Shown here piece by piece: positions 22,873 through 32,121 of a stretch of 64,000 nucleotides of DNA. How positions within the stretch are numbered: the stretch's first letter is position 1; each line of letters starts with the position of its first letter. The stretch spans positions 393,087 to 457,086 of the forward strand of contig NZ_QGGR01000007.1 in assembly GCF_003148685.1 (NCBI RefSeq), given 5' to 3'. The position numbers and the translations under genes are program-made. The stretch comes from Actinoplanes xinjiangensis (lineage in GTDB: Bacteria; Actinomycetota; Actinomycetes; Mycobacteriales; Micromonosporaceae). Below the pieces are notes generated by a model, which ran no database searches, had not been told where the DNA came from, and saw nothing but the letters and a program-made list of their open reading frames with translations.

Positions 22873-25778
22873 GACGCCACCACCGTCATCCGGGCCAGCT
22901 CCGCGGCGAGCCCGGCCACGGTCGGCGCCTCGAAGACGTTGCGCACGGTCAGCTGGGCCCCGGTGGTGTCCCGGACCAGCCGGCAGTACTGGGCGGCGAC
23001 CAGCGAGTCCCCGCCGAGGTCGAAGAAGTTGTCGTGCCGGCCCACGTCGTCGAGCCCGAGCACCTCGCCGAACGCGGCCGCCACCGCCTCCTCCAGCTCA
23101 CCGGCCGGCGCCTCGTAGTCCTGGTCGAGCTCGGGCGGGGTCTCGTCCACCGGCGCGAACCCGGTGCCGCCCTGGCCGGGCAGCCGGAACCGCTGCCGTT
23201 CGAACGGGTAGGCGGGCAGTTCCACCCGGCGGCGCGGCTCGCCAGCGTGCACCCCGGCCCAGTCGACCGGGACACCCTGCTGCCACAGCCGCCCGAGCGC
23301 GGACATCATGGTCAGGCCGCCCCCACCGGCGTCGTCGGCGGCATGCGGCAGACTCGCCACGACCGGCCGGTCCGGGCCGCACCCGGGGTGCCGGCGGGCC
23401 AGTCCGGCGAGGGTCCGGCCGGGACCGATCTCCAGCAGCGCGTGTTCCCCGGCGGCGAACAGCGTCCGCAGCGCCGCGTCGAACTGGACGGTGTGCCGCA
23501 GATGGCCGCTCCAGTAGGACGGCGTACCCGCCTGCGCGGCCGTGACGGGCTGCCCGGTGCGGTCGGAGATCCACGGCAGCGCCGGCGGGTGCAGCGGGAC
23601 ACCGGCGACGAGCCGTTCGAACTCCGGCAGGGCCGGCTCGACGAGCGGGGAGTGCGCGGCCGCGCTGATGTGCAGCAGCCGTGCCTCGACGTCGCGTCCG
23701 GCGAGCGCCGCCTGCACGGCCGCGATCCGCGCGGCGGGCCCGGTCACCACGCACTGCCGGGGACCGTTGACGGCCGCGATCGCCACGCCGTCGTCCAGGA
23801 TCGGCAGCAGCTCCCCGGCGGGCAGGGACACCGCGAGCATCGCGCCGCTGGGCAGCTCACCCAGGATCCGGCCGCGGTGCAGCACCAGGGCGAGCGCGTC
23901 GGCGACGTCGAGGGTCCCGGCCACGGTCGCCGCCGCGTACGCGCCCAGGCTGTGGCCGAGGACCAGCGCGGGTTCGACACCCCAGGACCGCCACAGCGTC
24001 GCGAGGGCGTACTGGACGGTGAAGACGGCGGCCTGGCCGCCCAGCATCCCGGCCATCCGGGTGGCCGCCTCGTCGTGCCCGCCGGCCCGCGGGTAGAGCA
24101 TCGTGCGCAGGTCGAAGCCGAGCTGCGCCCCGGCCAGCCGGGAGCACCGGTCCACCGCGGCCCGGAACACCGGCTCGTGCCGGTACAGATCCCGGCCCAT
24201 GTCGACGTACTGGCCGCCCTGGCCGGGGAAGAGGAACGCCACCGGGCGCGGACGGTCCGGGCTCCGGGTCGCCGACGTGCCGTCACCGGTGAGCGCCGTA
24301 CCGGCCTGCCGGGCGTCGGCGGCCACCACGAAACCGCGGTGACCGAAGGCCGACCGGCCGGTCTGCAAGGTCCACGCGACGTCGGCCGGCGCGAGATCAC
24401 CGTCGGCGAGTGCGGCGGCCAGCCGGTCGGCCGACGAGCGGAGAGCGGTGGCGGTACGCGCGGACAGCGGCAGCAGATGATAGGGCCGTCCCGCCTCCCG
24501 CGGCGGCGTGGCGGGCGCCTCCTCCAGCACCACGTGCGCGTTGGTGCCGCCGATGCCCAGCGAGTTGACCGCCGCCCGCCGTGGTCGCGCCGACCGTGGC
24601 CACGACCGCGCGCGGGCACTCACCCGGAACGGCGTGCGGTCCAGGTCGAGCGCCGGGTTCGGCTCCCGGAAGTGCAGGGTGCCGGGGATGACCTCGTGGC
24701 GCAGCGCGAGCACCGCCTTGATCAGGCCGAGCACCCCCGACGCCGCGTCGGTGTGCCCGAGGTTCGCCTTCACCGACCCCAGAGCGACCGACCCCCGGGG
24801 TACGGCGTACGCCTTCGCCAGCGCACGCACCTCGATCGGGTCGCCCACCGGTGTGCCGGTGCCATGCGCCTCGACGTAGCCGACGTCGGCGGCGTCGACA
24901 CCCGCGACGGACAGCGCCAGGCGTGCCGCGGCGGCCTGCCCGTCGACGCTCGGCGCGGTGAACCCCGCCTTGGCCGAACCGTCGTTGTTGACCGCCGAGC
25001 CGCGGATGACGGCCCGGATGTCGTCACCGTCGAGCACCGCCTCGTCGTAGCGTTTGAGCACCACGACACCGGCGCCGTCACTGGCCACCGTGCCGCCCGC
25101 CGCCGCGTCGAAGGCCCGGCAGTGGCCGTCGCGCGACAGCACCCCGTCGTCGCTGAACTCGTCGACCGGATGCGGCACCCGCAACGTCACCCCGCCGGCC
25201 AGGGCCAGGTCACAGTCACCGGCCAGCAGCGACTGCACGGCCACGTGGACGGCGACCAGCGAGGTGGAACAGGCGGTCTGCACGGTCACGGCCGGACCGT
25301 TCAGCCCCAGCTTGTACGACACCCGGCTGGTCAGGAAGTCGGCACCACTGGCCAGCCGCAGCTGCCACTCGCTGGTGCCGGGCAGTGCCGCCCGGTCGGC
25401 CAGCAGGGCGGCGAAGTGCCCGGTGTCGCCGCTGCCGCCGAAGACCCCGACGGTCCGGTCGCAGCCGGCCGGGTCGTATCCGGCGTTCTCCAGCGCCTCC
25501 CACGCGCACTCCAGGAACACCCGGTGCTGCGGGTCGAGCAACAGCGCCTCGCGGGGTGCGTAGCCGAAGAACGCCGCGTCGAACTCGTCGGCCCCGGCCA
25601 CCACCCCGTAGGCCGGGACGTGATCGCGCCCGGCGGGCACCGGGAACCGCGTGATCAGCTCGTCGCCGCGGACCAGCGCGTCCCAGAACCCGTCCACCCC
25701 CTCGGCGCCCGGCACCCGGGCGGCCATACCGATGACCGCCACGAACCCGCACGTGTCCGGAATCTGTTCCCCCGTCAT
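22869..25778 (-). CDS. Type I polyketide synthase module KS-AT-ACP
   Basis: The 969-residue protein has a ketosynthase (about 10-425) with active Cys 170 in VQTACSTS and histidines in VEAHGTGTP (305) and NLGHTDA (342). An acyltransferase (515-810) follows with GHSLG (Ser 610). A carrier domain comes last (890-960) with DNFFDLGGDSLVAA (Ser 925). There is no ketoreductase, dehydratase or thioesterase, so one extension would leave a beta-keto group. The AT specificity region reads HISAAAHSPLVEP, which is not the methylmalonyl YASH form; malonyl is most likely. It sits between the MFS gene (three-base gap) and the thioesterase (GTGA overlap). The carrier motif looks like a PCP, typical of NRPS-PKS hybrids. 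Confidence 0.95.
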   Translation of the reverse strand: MTGEQIPDTCGFVAVIGMAARVPGAEGVDGFWDALVRGDELITRFPVPAGRDHVPAYGVVAGADEFDAAFFGYAPREALLLDPQHRVFLECAWEALENAGYDPAGCDRTVGVFGGSGDTGHFAALLADRAALPGTSEWQLRLASGADFLTSRVSYKLGLNGPAVTVQTACSTSLVAVHVAVQSLLAGDCDLALAGGVTLRVPHPVDEFSDDGVLSRDGHCRAFDAAAGGTVASDGAGVVVLKRYDEAVLDGDDIRAVIRGSAVNNDGSAKAGFTAPSVDGQAAAARLALSVAGVDAADVGYVEAHGTGTPVGDPIEVRALAKAYAVPRGSVALGSVKANLGHTDAASGVLGLIKAVLALRHEVIPGTLHFREPNPALDLDRTPFRVSARARSWPRSARPRRAAVNSLGIGGTNAHVVLEEAPATPPREAGRPYHLLPLSARTATALRSSADRLAAALADGDLAPADVAWTLQTGRSAFGHRGFVVAADARQAGTALTGDGTSATRSPDRPRPVAFLFPGQGGQYVDMGRDLYRHEPVFRAAVDRCSRLAGAQLGFDLRTMLYPRAGGHDEAATRMAGMLGGQAAVFTVQYALATLWRSWGVEPALVLGHSLGAYAAATVAGTLDVADALALVLHRGRILGELPSGAMLAVSLPAGELLPILDDGVAIAAVNGPRQCVVTGPAARIAAVQAALAGRDVEARLLHISAAAHSPLVEPALPEFERLVAGVPLHPPALPWISDRTGQPVTAAQAGTPSYWSGHLRHTVQFDAALRTLFAAGEHALLEIGPGRTLAGLARRHPGCGPDRPVVASLPHAADDAGGGGLTMMSALGRLWQQGVPVDWAGVHAGEPRRRVELPAYPFERQRFRLPGQGGTGFAPVDETPPELDQDYEAPAGELEEAVAAAFGEVLGLDDVGRHDNFFDLGGDSLVAAQYCRLVRDTTGAQLTVRNVFEAPTVAGLAAELARMTVVAS

Positions 25779-25781
25779 CGC

Positions 25782-27053
25782 CTATTCCTTCGCGTCCAGG
25801 AGCGCCGGCTCACCGGGCTCGTCCTGGGGTTGCGGCTCGACGTCGGCCGAGCCGGTCCGGATCTTCGAGAACAGCAGCGGCAGCACCGCGAGAGCACAGA
25901 CGCCGGCGGCGATCCACAGCACCGCGCGGATCCCGAGCGGCACGACGAGCAGACCGCCCACGGCCGCGCCCACCGGCACCGCGCCCCAGGAGAGGAACCG
26001 CAGCGTGGCGTTCATCCGGCCGAGCAGCCGGTCCGGCGTCACCGTCTGGCAGATCGTCATCTGGAGCACGTTGAAGACGACGACCCCCAGGTAGACCACG
26101 AACAGGCCGGCGGTGAAACCGGCGATCCCGGTCGCCAGCGGCACCATGGCGGCGCCCACGCTGAACACCACGACGCTGACGATGACCGCCCGGCCGGAAC
26201 CGATCCGCTCCGCCAGAGGGCTGCTCAGCACGGCGCCGAGCAGGCCACCGGCGCTGCCGACGGCCAGCGCGACACCGATGGCGCCGGGCGACAGGTGCAG
26301 CGTGCTCGACGCGTACGGCACCTGGAGGGCCAGGACCGCGGCGAACGCCAGGTCGGCGGCGAGCGCGCACAGCGCCAGCGGCCGGACCAGCGGGTGGCCG
26401 AACACGAACCGGACACCCTCGGCGATCTCCTTACGCAGGGTCATCCGCTCGATCGGCTCCGCCGCCGTCTCCCGTCCGCGCACCCGGAACAGGAAGATCG
26501 CCGAGGCGACGTACGTGAGCACGTCCAGCGCGATGGCCAGCGGCGCGGTGAACAACTGGACCAGGAAACCGCCCGCGCTCGGGCCGGCCAGCTGCGCGAA
26601 CGACCGGGCACCCTCCATCTTGCCGTTGCCGTCGGCGAGTTCCTCCTCGGCGATCAGCGCCGGCAGGTAGGACATCTGGGCGACGTCGAAGAACAGGGTG
26701 CCCAGGCCGATGACGAAGGCGACCACGAACAGCAGCGGAAGGTTCAGGACGTCCAGCACGTACGCGACCGGGATGGTGGCCATCGCGACCGCCCGGCCCA
26801 CATCGGAGACGATCAGCACCGCGCGCCGGGGCAGGCGTTCCACCCACGCCCCGGCCGGCAGTCCCAGCAGCAGCGACGGCAGGAACTCCACCGCGGCCAG
26901 CAGGCTCACCTCGGTGGCCGAGGCGTCCAGCAGCAGCAGGGCGATCAGCGGGAAGGCCAGGATGCTGATGTTGGTGCCGACCAGGCTGACCGTGTGCGAG
27001 AGGAACAGGTTGCGGTAGTCGGCGACGTGCCACAGATTGCGCTTCACCGTCAC
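25782..27053 (-). CDS. MFS exporter (EntS/MFS_3-like)
   Basis: The 423-residue protein has about 12 predicted membrane segments, beginning NLFLSHTVSLVGTNISILAFPL, with the MFS loop motif WVERLPRRAVLIVSDVGRA between helices 2 and 3. The family resembles the enterobactin-exporter group, often used to export NRPS products. Translation starts at GTG 27053, overlapping the MbtH stop (GTGA), so the two are coupled. Placement inside the operon indicates export of, or self-resistance to, the NRPS-PKS product. Confidence 0.92.
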   Translation of the reverse strand: MTVKRNLWHVADYRNLFLSHTVSLVGTNISILAFPLIALLLLDASATEVSLLAAVEFLPSLLLGLPAGAWVERLPRRAVLIVSDVGRAVAMATIPVAYVLDVLNLPLLFVVAFVIGLGTLFFDVAQMSYLPALIAEEELADGNGKMEGARSFAQLAGPSAGGFLVQLFTAPLAIALDVLTYVASAIFLFRVRGRETAAEPIERMTLRKEIAEGVRFVFGHPLVRPLALCALAADLAFAAVLALQVPYASSTLHLSPGAIGVALAVGSAGGLLGAVLSSPLAERIGSGRAVIVSVVVFSVGAAMVPLATGIAGFTAGLFVVYLGVVVFNVLQMTICQTVTPDRLLGRMNATLRFLSWGAVPVGAAVGGLLVVPLGIRAVLWIAAGVCALAVLPLLFSKIRTGSADVEPQPQDEPGEPALLDAKE

Positions 27054-27253
27054 CGCCCCGCCAGGTCGCGCAGCGTCTTGGGCCGCAGGTCGGTCCACAC
27101 CCGGCCGACATGCTCCAGGCACTCCTGCCGGGAGCCGGTGAAGCCGTCCGCGTACCAGCCGTTCGGTACGGGAAGGTCGGTGGGCCAGGTCGAATACTGC
27201 TCCTCGTCGTTGTGGACGACGGCGTACCGCGGCGGGATGGACTCGGTGGACAT
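27050..27253 (-). CDS. MbtH-like protein
   Basis: The 67-residue protein carries the MbtH signature: NDEEQYSTWP (residues 15-24), PNGWYADGFTGSRQECLEHV and WTDLRPKTLRDL. MbtH proteins bind adenylation domains and are often needed for their folding or activity. Here it lies between the C-A-T NRPS (36 bases upstream) and the MFS gene (4-base overlap), so it probably chaperones one or both A domains of the cluster. Confidence 0.97.
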   Translation of the reverse strand: MSTESIPPRYAVVHNDEEQYSTWPTDLPVPNGWYADGFTGSRQECLEHVGRVWTDLRPKTLRDLAGR

Positions 27254-27289
27254 GGCGTACCTCTCTTGATCGAAAGCCGGCAGGACGGG

Positions 27290-30200
27290 TCATCGACCCT
27301 GTCGGCGTCGGTGCAGCCGGGACCGGCCGATGTGCCGGGCGTCGGCGTCACCGGCGGCGACGGTGCGCTCGCCGGTGTGGGTCAGGTGCCCGGCCAGGGC
27401 CGAGATGGTGGGGTGTTCGTACAGGGCGATCAGCGGCAGTCCGTCGAAGTGCTCGCCGAGCCGGGCGTGCACGGTGGCGAGGGTGTACGACGTACCGCCG
27501 AGGTCGAAGAAGTTGTCGTCGGTGCCGACCCGGTCGAGACCGAGGACGTCGCGCCACACCGTCGCCAGCAGGTGCTCCGTCGCGGTGCCGGCCTCGGTTC
27601 GTCCGATGCCGCGCGTCACGGGTGGCTGGGGATCCGGCAGCGCCGTGCGGTCGACTTTGCCGCTGGGCAGCGCCGGAAGCAAGGGCAGGCAGGTGAAGGA
27701 GTCGGGTATCAGATACACCGGTATCAGGGCCGACAGGTGCTGTCGCAGGTCCTCCGGGACGGTGCCGCTGTGGGTGACCACGTAGGCCGCCAGCCGTGCC
27801 GTCCCGTCCACTCCCGCTCGCGCCACCACCGCTGCCTGGATGACGTCCGGGTGGGTGCAGATACCGGACTCCACCTCGCCGGGTTCGATGCGGTGCCCGC
27901 GGACCTTCAGTTGCGCGTCGGCCCGCCCGAGCACCTCCACGGCGCCGTCGTGCCGGCGGCGGGCCAGGTCGCCGGTCCGGTGCATGCGGCTGCCCGGGGC
28001 CACGGCGTACGGGTCGGGCAGGAACCGTTCCGCGGTCAGGTCGGCCCGCCCCAGGTAGCCGCGGGCCAGCCCGGCCCCGCCGATGTACAGCTCGCCGGTC
28101 ACCCCGGCCGGCACCCGGTTCAGGTGCTCGTCCAGCACGTACGCCCGGACCCCGCTGATCGGCGTGCCGACCGGCACACCAGCGCCGCCGGTGGAACCGG
28201 TGACCGGGTGGGTGAGCGAGGTGATCGTCGTCTCGGTCAGGCCGTACGCGTTGATCACCGGCACCGTGCTGAACTCCTGCCAGGCCCGCAGCGCCGACGG
28301 GTCGACGGGTTCACTGCCGACCACCAGCAGCCGCAACGTCCGCGGTGGCGGGGTGTCGCCCTGCGCGATCGCGGCGGTCCAGCGCTGCCAGTAACTGGAC
28401 GGCAGGTTCGCCACGGTGACGTCGCGGGCGTCGAGCAGGCCGGTCAGCCGTTCCGGCGGCGGCGGTTGCTCGCACAGCACCACGCACGCGCCGGCCGCCC
28501 AGGTGGGGAAGAGTTCCTCCGCGGCGACGTCGAACGCGGCGCCGGCGAACTGCAGGACCCGGTCGTCGCCGGTCAGCGTGAAGACGTCCCGGATGGCCAG
28601 CGCGTGGTTGGCCAGCGCCCGGTGCGGGACACCGACGCCCTTGGGTTCACCGGTCGAACCGGAGGTGAAGATGACGTAGGCCAGGTCGTCGGGGTGCGGG
28701 TGGGCGTACCGTCCCGATCGTTGCGAATCGAATTCGATCAGGACCGCCTCGGCGCCGGTGCCGTCCAGCCGCGCCGCGTTGTCCTCGTCGGTGAGCACCT
28801 GCCGGGCGCCCGCCGCGGCCAGGACCCGCCGGAGGTGCCCGGACGGGTGGGTGAGATCCAGCGGCAGGTAGGCCGCGCCCGACCGGAGTACGCCGAGCAT
28901 CGCGGTGACCAGGGCGGGGCCGCGCGGCAGCAGGATGCCGACCACCCCGCCGGTCACGCGGTCCGCCACGGCGTCGGCCCGGCGGTCCAGCTCCGCGTAG
29001 GACAGCGTGCCGCCCGGCGCGTCGACCGCCGGGTCCGTGGGCCGGGTGACCGCGTGCCGGCGCACCCACTCGGTGACCGGCGGCCGGTCGCCCGGGTCGT
29101 CCGCCGCGGCGACGGCCCGCTCGGCGGCGGTGAGCACCGGCAGCCGGTGCAGCGGCAGAGCCGGATCCGCGACACCGGCGGCGATCACCCCCAGCAGGCG
29201 CTCCGCGAACGCCGTGATCGTGCCGGGCTCGAACAGGTCGGTGTTGTACGTGAGGTGGACGTCGAAGTCACCGCTGTCGCCGGGCGCCCGGACGATCATG
29301 ACGTCCAGATCGAACTTGGCCGTGCCGGTGAACATCGGCCGCACCTCGGTGCGCAGGCCCGGCAACCGCAGCTCGGCGAAGGGCCGCGACTCGAACGTGA
29401 TCAGCGCCTGCACCAGCGGGACGGTCGCCGGGTCACGGTCCAGGCGCAGCGCCCGCACCACCGCGTCGAACGGCACCCCGGCGTGCTCGACGGCGTCCAG
29501 GGTGGCCGACCGTACCCGCCGTACCAGCTCCCCGAACCCGGGATCGCCGGACAGGTCGGCACGCAGCGCGACGGTGTTGACGAAGAACCCGATCAACGGC
29601 TCGAAGCGCTCGTCGGAACGGCCCTCGACGGGCGTGCCGATCAGCACCTCCCGGCCGCCGGTGAGACGGCCGAGCAGCGCGGCGTACGCGGCGGTCATCA
29701 CCACGAACGGCGTCGTCCGCAGCTGCCGGGCCAGTGCTGATGCGTCCGCCACCAGAGCTGTCGGCATGCCGACCGTGTGGGTGGCGCCGCGCCCGCTGCG
29801 CACGGCCGGGCGCGGGTGATCGGTGGGCAGCGCCAGCGCGGCCGGGGCACCGGCGAGGTGGTCACGCCACCAGCCGATCGCGCCGCCGTCGACTCCGGCG
29901 GCCCGCTGCTCGACCGCATGGTCGGCGAAACCGGCGGTCAGCGGCTCGGGCTCGGCGCCGGCCGGGTAGTACCGGCCGAGTTCGCCGAAGAACACGTGCA
30001 TCGACTGGCCGTCGCAGGCGATGTGGTGCAGGACCACGACCAGCAGGTGCTCGTCGTCGGCGACCCGGACCAGGCCGGCGCGCAGCGGACGGTCGGCGGC
30101 CAGGTCGAACGGCTCCTCGGCCCAGCCGCGGGCGATCGCCTCGGCCGCGCCCGGCTCGCGATCGCGCACATCGGCGACCGCCAGCGGCACACTCTCGGCC

Positions 30201-30448
30201 GGCAGAACCTGCTGGTACGGCTCGCCGTCCACCGACGGGAACACGGTCCGCAGCACCTCGTGCCGGTCGGCGACCCTGGTCAGCGCCCGGCGCAGTGCCT
30301 CGGCGTCGAGGTCACCGTGGAGCCGCACCACGACCGGAACGTGGTACTGGGATTGATTCGGATGCATACGGTCCAGCAGCCACAGTGCCTGCTGAGCGAA
30401 GGAGAGGGGCAGTAGCCGCGAACCGGCCGTGGTCTTCCCGGAAGGCAT
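27290..30448 (-). CDS. Nonribosomal peptide synthetase C-A-T module
   Basis: The 1,052-residue protein has a condensation domain (about 10-440) with HHIACDG (141-147), an adenylation domain (455-935) with VIFTSGSTGEPKG, NAYGLTETT, RTGDLA and PSGKVDR, and a carrier domain with DNFFDLGGTSYTLA (Ser about 987). No epimerase or thioesterase is present. By hand the pocket reads D-V-E-N-V-G-A-I-T-K, with acidic and amide residues recalling ornithine-type pockets, but I cannot name the substrate. The LCL-like or starter C domain would join the carrier-bound unit from the A-T protein to this amino acid. ATG 30448 is used; an ATG at 30622 lies inside the divergent regulator. It is the first gene of the seven-gene operon. 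Confidence 0.93.
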   Translation of the reverse strand: MPSGKTTAGSRLLPLSFAQQALWLLDRMHPNQSQYHVPVVVRLHGDLDAEALRRALTRVADRHEVLRTVFPSVDGEPYQQVLPAESVPLAVADVRDREPGAAEAIARGWAEEPFDLAADRPLRAGLVRVADDEHLLVVVLHHIACDGQSMHVFFGELGRYYPAGAEPEPLTAGFADHAVEQRAAGVDGGAIGWWRDHLAGAPAALALPTDHPRPAVRSGRGATHTVGMPTALVADASALARQLRTTPFVVMTAAYAALLGRLTGGREVLIGTPVEGRSDERFEPLIGFFVNTVALRADLSGDPGFGELVRRVRSATLDAVEHAGVPFDAVVRALRLDRDPATVPLVQALITFESRPFAELRLPGLRTEVRPMFTGTAKFDLDVMIVRAPGDSGDFDVHLTYNTDLFEPGTITAFAERLLGVIAAGVADPALPLHRLPVLTAAERAVAAADDPGDRPPVTEWVRRHAVTRPTDPAVDAPGGTLSYAELDRRADAVADRVTGGVVGILLPRGPALVTAMLGVLRSGAAYLPLDLTHPSGHLRRVLAAAGARQVLTDEDNAARLDGTGAEAVLIEFDSQRSGRYAHPHPDDLAYVIFTSGSTGEPKGVGVPHRALANHALAIRDVFTLTGDDRVLQFAGAAFDVAAEELFPTWAAGACVVLCEQPPPPERLTGLLDARDVTVANLPSSYWQRWTAAIAQGDTPPPRTLRLLVVGSEPVDPSALRAWQEFSTVPVINAYGLTETTITSLTHPVTGSTGGAGVPVGTPISGVRAYVLDEHLNRVPAGVTGELYIGGAGLARGYLGRADLTAERFLPDPYAVAPGSRMHRTGDLARRRHDGAVEVLGRADAQLKVRGHRIEPGEVESGICTHPDVIQAAVVARAGVDGTARLAAYVVTHSGTVPEDLRQHLSALIPVYLIPDSFTCLPLLPALPSGKVDRTALPDPQPPVTRGIGRTEAGTATEHLLATVWRDVLGLDRVGTDDNFFDLGGTSYTLATVHARLGEHFDGLPLIALYEHPTISALAGHLTHTGERTVAAGDADARHIGRSRLHRRRQGR

Positions 30449-30502
30449 GGCGCCATCAAAACGGCCGCCGCGGATTTGAGGCCAGCATTTAGTCTCAGCG
30501 GA
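30449..30502. promoter_or_regulatory. Divergent promoter of NRPS operon and DUF5937 regulator
   Basis: Only 54 bases separate the two starts. On the plus strand TTTAGT (30488-30493) stands nine bases before the ATG at 30503, another leaderless-type arrangement. No clear operator palindrome was seen. The regulator therefore very likely sits across both promoters. Confidence 0.5.
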
Positions 30503-31474
30503 ATGTTGGTGCTTCGATTCGACGCTGACGACCTGGCCTCGGTACGTTTCGCCTGTTCGCCGCTGCAAGAGGTCGTGATGAGCCTCTGGATCTGGCAGAA
30601 CCCCAGCCGCTACGCGATCCACCTGCCCCTGGTGCGCATGTCGGCTTCACGACTGTCCGGGGTCGACTGGCCCCTGTTGCAGGCACTGATCGGGCCGGCC
30701 GGATTCCTGCCCGACTTCCTCACCCCGCACCCGGCCGTCCCACGCCCCGACATCGCCGACGAACTCGACGCCGTCCGGGCCACCGCCCACGACGTGGTCC
30801 GGCAGGATCTGCGCAACGCCGCCGGCGCCGGCGGTCTGCACCCCCGCCTGCGCGCCGCCGACACCGACCCGGCCGGGCTGCTCACCGAGATCACCGCGAC
30901 GCTGCACGACTACTGGCGGCTGATCCTCGAACCGCACTGGCCGACCCTGCGCGCCGCCCTGGAGGCGGACATCCTCTACCGCGCCAAACGGCTCGCCGAC
31001 AAAGGCGCCCAAGGCCTGTTCAACGACATCGACCGGATCATGAGCTGGGGCAACGGTGAACTGCGGATCGACGAGCCCGGTCTCCAGGCCGAGGTCGACG
31101 TCAGCGGCCGCGGACTGACCTTCACCCCGTCGCTGTTCTGCAACCGCGCGGTCACCCTGATCGACACGTCCCAGCCGCCGCGGCTCTGGTATCCGGCACG
31201 CGGCCGCGGCACCGTCTGGGGCACCCGCACCGCCCCCTCCGAACAGGCGCTCGCCGACCTGCTCGGCCGCAGCCGCTCGCAGATCCTGCAAACCCTCAAC
31301 CAGCCGCTCAACACCGCCGAACTCGCCCGCCGGCTCAGCCTCAGCCCCGGCGCGGTCAGCCAGCACCTCGGCGTCCTGAGCCGGGCCGGCCTGCTCGACC
31401 GGTCCCGGCACGGACATGCCGTCCTCTACTCGCGGACCACGCTCGGTGAGCGGCTGATGAGCCAGATGACCTGA
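30503..31474 (+). CDS. ArsR-type transcriptional regulator with DUF5937 N-terminal domain
   Basis: The 323-residue protein has a long N-terminal domain (1-230) beginning LVLRFDADDLASVRFACSPLQEV, with SLWIWQNPSRYA, typical of the actinobacterial DUF5937 family. An ArsR-like winged helix is at the end (250-320): LNTAELARRLSLSPGAVSQHLGVLSRAGLLDRSRHGHAVLYSRT. The cysteines of metal-sensing ArsR proteins are absent, so it probably senses an organic ligand. Divergent from the NRPS-PKS operon with a 54-base gap, it is the likely cluster regulator. Confidence 0.88.
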   Translation: MLVLRFDADDLASVRFACSPLQEVVMSLWIWQNPSRYAIHLPLVRMSASRLSGVDWPLLQALIGPAGFLPDFLTPHPAVPRPDIADELDAVRATAHDVVRQDLRNAAGAGGLHPRLRAADTDPAGLLTEITATLHDYWRLILEPHWPTLRAALEADILYRAKRLADKGAQGLFNDIDRIMSWGNGELRIDEPGLQAEVDVSGRGLTFTPSLFCNRAVTLIDTSQPPRLWYPARGRGTVWGTRTAPSEQALADLLGRSRSQILQTLNQPLNTAELARRLSLSPGAVSQHLGVLSRAGLLDRSRHGHAVLYSRTTLGERLMSQMT

Positions 31475-31520
31475 CCGTACGGCCTTGCCGCCCGCGGAGA
31501 TCTTCGGATACCAATGGGTG

Positions 31521-32063
31521 ATGATCCGGGGCGAAAAGGTGGGGCTGCGAGCCCGCCACGAGGACGACGTGGCGGTTCTGCACGCCGAACTGTATGACGA
31601 CGTGCGCACCCAGGCACTTGCCGACTCCGCCCCGTGGCGGCCGATCCGGGCCGACGCCGAGAAGTCGCCGTATGCGGTGGGGGAGCACTCCGACGACATC
31701 GCGTACTTCTCGGTGGTCGAACTCGGGACCGGCGCCCTGGCCGGTGAGGCACTGCTCTGGGGCATCGACACGTACAACCGGCGGGCCCATCTCGGGCTGT
31801 CCGTCCTCCCGGCCAAACGCGGCCTGGGCCTGGGCACCGACATCGTCCGGGCACTGTGCGCCTACGGGTTCGCGGTCCGCGGGCTGCACCGGCTGCAGAT
31901 CGAGACCGCCGCCGCGAACACCGCGATGATCCACGCCGGACAGCGCGCCGGATTCACCGTCGAGGGCACCCTGCGCCGCTCGGCCTGGGGTTACGGCGAG
32001 TTCACCGACGAGGTGATCCTGGGCCTGCTCGACGACGAGTGGAAGGCCCTCGCGGACGGCTAG
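31521..32063 (+). CDS. GNAT-family N-acetyltransferase
   Basis: The 180-residue protein matches RimJ/RimL-type GNAT acetyltransferases: start MIRGEKVGLRARHEDDVAVL, the acetyl-CoA loop LPAKRGLGLGTDIVRALCAYGF (Q/RxxGxG/A-like, about 105-125), and LQIETAAANTAMIHAGQRAGFTVEG near the C-terminus. It would transfer an acetyl group from acetyl-CoA to an amine, either a protein N-terminus or a small molecule. ATG 31521 is chosen because family homology begins there; 46 bases separate it from the regulator. It may be co-transcribed with the regulator, but a role in the cluster is not shown. Confidence 0.9.
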   Translation: MIRGEKVGLRARHEDDVAVLHAELYDDVRTQALADSAPWRPIRADAEKSPYAVGEHSDDIAYFSVVELGTGALAGEALLWGIDTYNRRAHLGLSVLPAKRGLGLGTDIVRALCAYGFAVRGLHRLQIETAAANTAMIHAGQRAGFTVEGTLRRSAWGYGEFTDEVILGLLDDEWKALADG

Positions 32064-32121
32064 GCCGCGACCGCGCCGCCACGCTGCATGCCGTCGCGGG
32101 CGCGGACGTCTCGACGGGAGG

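Noticed and set aside
23034..27269. A 1,411-codon open frame on the plus strand across the PKS and MFS genes
   Set aside because: It is antisense to well-supported PKS, MFS and MbtH genes; long antisense frames are expected at this G+C and the translation is Arg/His/Gln-rich without domains.
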